From contig LS483478.1 of NCBI GenBank assembly GCA_900478215.1, positions 3,038,001 through 3,102,000 of the forward strand: a stretch of DNA of 64,000 bases, written 5' to 3'. The translations under genes were made by a program, and so were the position numbers. Below are positions 63,031-64,000 of the stretch, in pieces. The DNA comes from Salmonella enterica subsp. houtenae serovar Houten (lineage in GTDB: Bacteria; Pseudomonadota; Gammaproteobacteria; Enterobacterales; Enterobacteriaceae). The notes under the pieces were generated by a model. It had not been told where the DNA came from. It was given only the letters and a program-made list of their open reading frames with translations, and searched no databases. How positions within the stretch are numbered: position 1 is the first letter of the stretch; the number at the start of each line of letters is the position of its first letter.

Positions 63031-63756
63031 TCAGGAGATAAATCGTCCCTGTAGCCGGTAGCGCGTCCCGGGGAAAAGTAAGCGGGCGTGAGAAACAATC
63101 CGCGACGCGGACCAGGTCGTACGACGAATGAGCAGGCAGGGCTCATGCTCTTTGATCGTTAACCACGCGCACTCTTGCGCCGTGGCGCGCACCGCCTCCA
63201 CAATATGTTCCCCTTCCGTTAGCGGCGCGATCCGCGACAAATAAGCGTGCGGCGTGGTCTGACGGTAATCCTGCGTCAGATAATCCACGGCAATATCCGC
63301 ATTCACGCAGCGATCTTCAATTTGTACCGGCAGATCGTTTTCATAATGCACCATGATGGAATGGAAAATGACATCGCTCTCATTGACGTTGAGAGCGCTG
63401 GCCTGTATGGCGTTTGCTCGCACGCGCTCCAGCGTTAACACCTCACAACGATGCTGATGATGGCGGGCGGCAATCTCCTCGGCGATACTGCGGACTTCAA
63501 ACAGCGCGGACTGCCCTTTTGGTTCGGCGACAAACGTCCCCACGCCCTGTAAACGCACCAGCCAGCCTTCATCCGTCAGCTCGCGCAGCGCCCGGTTGAT
63601 GGTCATTCGGCTAAAGCCATACTGGGCGACCAGCTCGGTTTCCGACGGAATGCGATCGTGCGGTTGCCAGACGCCGCCGGCAATTTTTTTACAGATGTCC
63701 TGTTTCACCGTTTCGTAAAAAGGGGCAGGCGCAGAACGGGAGCGAGATGAATACAT
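63031..63756 (-). CDS. hutC: Histidine-utilisation repressor HutC
   Basis: GntR-family repressor of 241 aa, inactivated by urocanate. The N-terminal winged HTH is DRIPSETELVAQYGFSRMTINRALRELTDEGWLVR. The UTRA effector domain follows. The start at 63756 has AAGGAAGG upstream. It is cotranscribed with hutG just upstream (gap 44 bases) and represses both hut operons. Confidence 0.95.
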   Translation of the reverse strand: MYSSRSRSAPAPFYETVKQDICKKIAGGVWQPHDRIPSETELVAQYGFSRMTINRALRELTDEGWLVRLQGVGTFVAEPKGQSALFEVRSIAEEIAARHHQHRCEVLTLERVRANAIQASALNVNESDVIFHSIMVHYENDLPVQIEDRCVNADIAVDYLTQDYRQTTPHAYLSRIAPLTEGEHIVEAVRATAQECAWLTIKEHEPCLLIRRTTWSASRIVSHARLLFPGTRYRLQGRFIS

Positions 63757-63800
63757 GCGTGAAGCCTTCCTTATGCAGATAGTGTTTTCCGGATGACAAA

Positions 63801-64000
63801 TTAACGCCACCAGTGCGCGATTTGCCAGCCAAGCCGCGCCGCCACGCGTGCCGCTGCGCCATCGTCATCAAAGCGTGGATTAAACTCAACCAGATCCGCC
63901 GCCTGTAATTTTCCGCTGCGGCAAACCGGCTCAATTAAACGCAGAACCTGTATCAGCGGCACACCCAGCGCGGCGGGGGCGGAGACGGCCGGCATTTCCC
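63801..64000 (-). CDS. hutG: Formiminoglutamase HutG, C-terminal part
   Basis: Only the last 66 or so codons lie in the window; the gene continues beyond base 64000. ADLVEFNPRFDDDGAAARVAARLGW is the conserved C-terminal part of the arginase-type enzyme that releases formamide and glutamate in the final hut step. D-L-V-E-x-N-P-x-x-D is typical of this family. Confidence 0.9.
   Translation of the reverse strand, partial: EMPAVSAPAALGVPLIQVLRLIEPVCRSGKLQAADLVEFNPRFDDDGAAARVAARLGWQIAHWWR

Overview
The window is a chromosomal segment of a Salmonella, with E. coli-like gene order. The clearest genus markers are the type III effector gene slrP between ybhK and uvrB, and the histidine-utilisation (hut) genes directly beyond bioA/ybhB. 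Nearly every other gene matches an E. coli K-12 protein in length and sequence, in the order moeA-moeB ... bioA (reverse of the usual K-12 map direction). The subspecies was not determined. SlrP differs at many positions from the Typhimurium protein as I remember it, so a lineage other than Typhimurium is possible (unverified).

Layout. (1) 0.2-8.2 kb: moeA-moeB (molybdopterin), pflE-pflF (glycyl-radical enzyme and activase), ybiV (sugar phosphatase), ybiU (DUF1479, oxygenase-like). (2) 8.2-13.2 kb: a sugar cassette absent from this position in K-12, made of a LacI-type repressor divergent from an MFS transporter and a GH31 glycosidase. (3) 13.3-20.7 kb: ybiT (frameshifted), ldtB, ybiR-mntR, the 42-codon mntS, opgE, ompX. 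(4) 20.7-29.5 kb: rhtA, dps, glnHPQ, ybiO, rlmF, ybiI, ybiJ. (5) 29.6-40.6 kb: ybiB, dinG, rhlE, and the CecR-controlled efflux operon cecR-ybhGFSR, then ybhQ. (6) 40.7-48.5 kb: ybhP-clsB-ybhN, ybhL, moaABCDE behind a molybdenum-cofactor riboswitch, ybhK. (7) 48.6-50.9 kb: slrP. (8) 51.3-59.5 kb: uvrB, bioBFCD and divergent bioA, ybhB. (9) 59.6-64 kb: hutH, hutU, hutC and the 3' end of hutG.

Regulation visible in the DNA: an FNR box before pflE; LexA boxes before dinG and uvrB; an MntR box before mntS; NtrC and sigma-54 elements before glnH; a CecR-type palindrome; the BirA operator; a HutC-type operator; paired DnaA boxes in the uvrB/bioD gap; one ERIC element and several REP/BIME elements.

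Most interesting: the same inverted repeat, ACTTTC-N4-GAAAGT, sits before both pflEF and ybiU. It suggests one unknown regulator links a glycyl-radical enzyme with an uncharacterised oxygenase-like protein. Next to these lies the unassigned LacI/MFS/GH31 sugar locus. A one-base frameshift in ybiT and a full-length SlrP allele with its catalytic cysteine are also notable. I saw no rRNA, tRNA, CRISPR array, prophage or intact insertion sequence.
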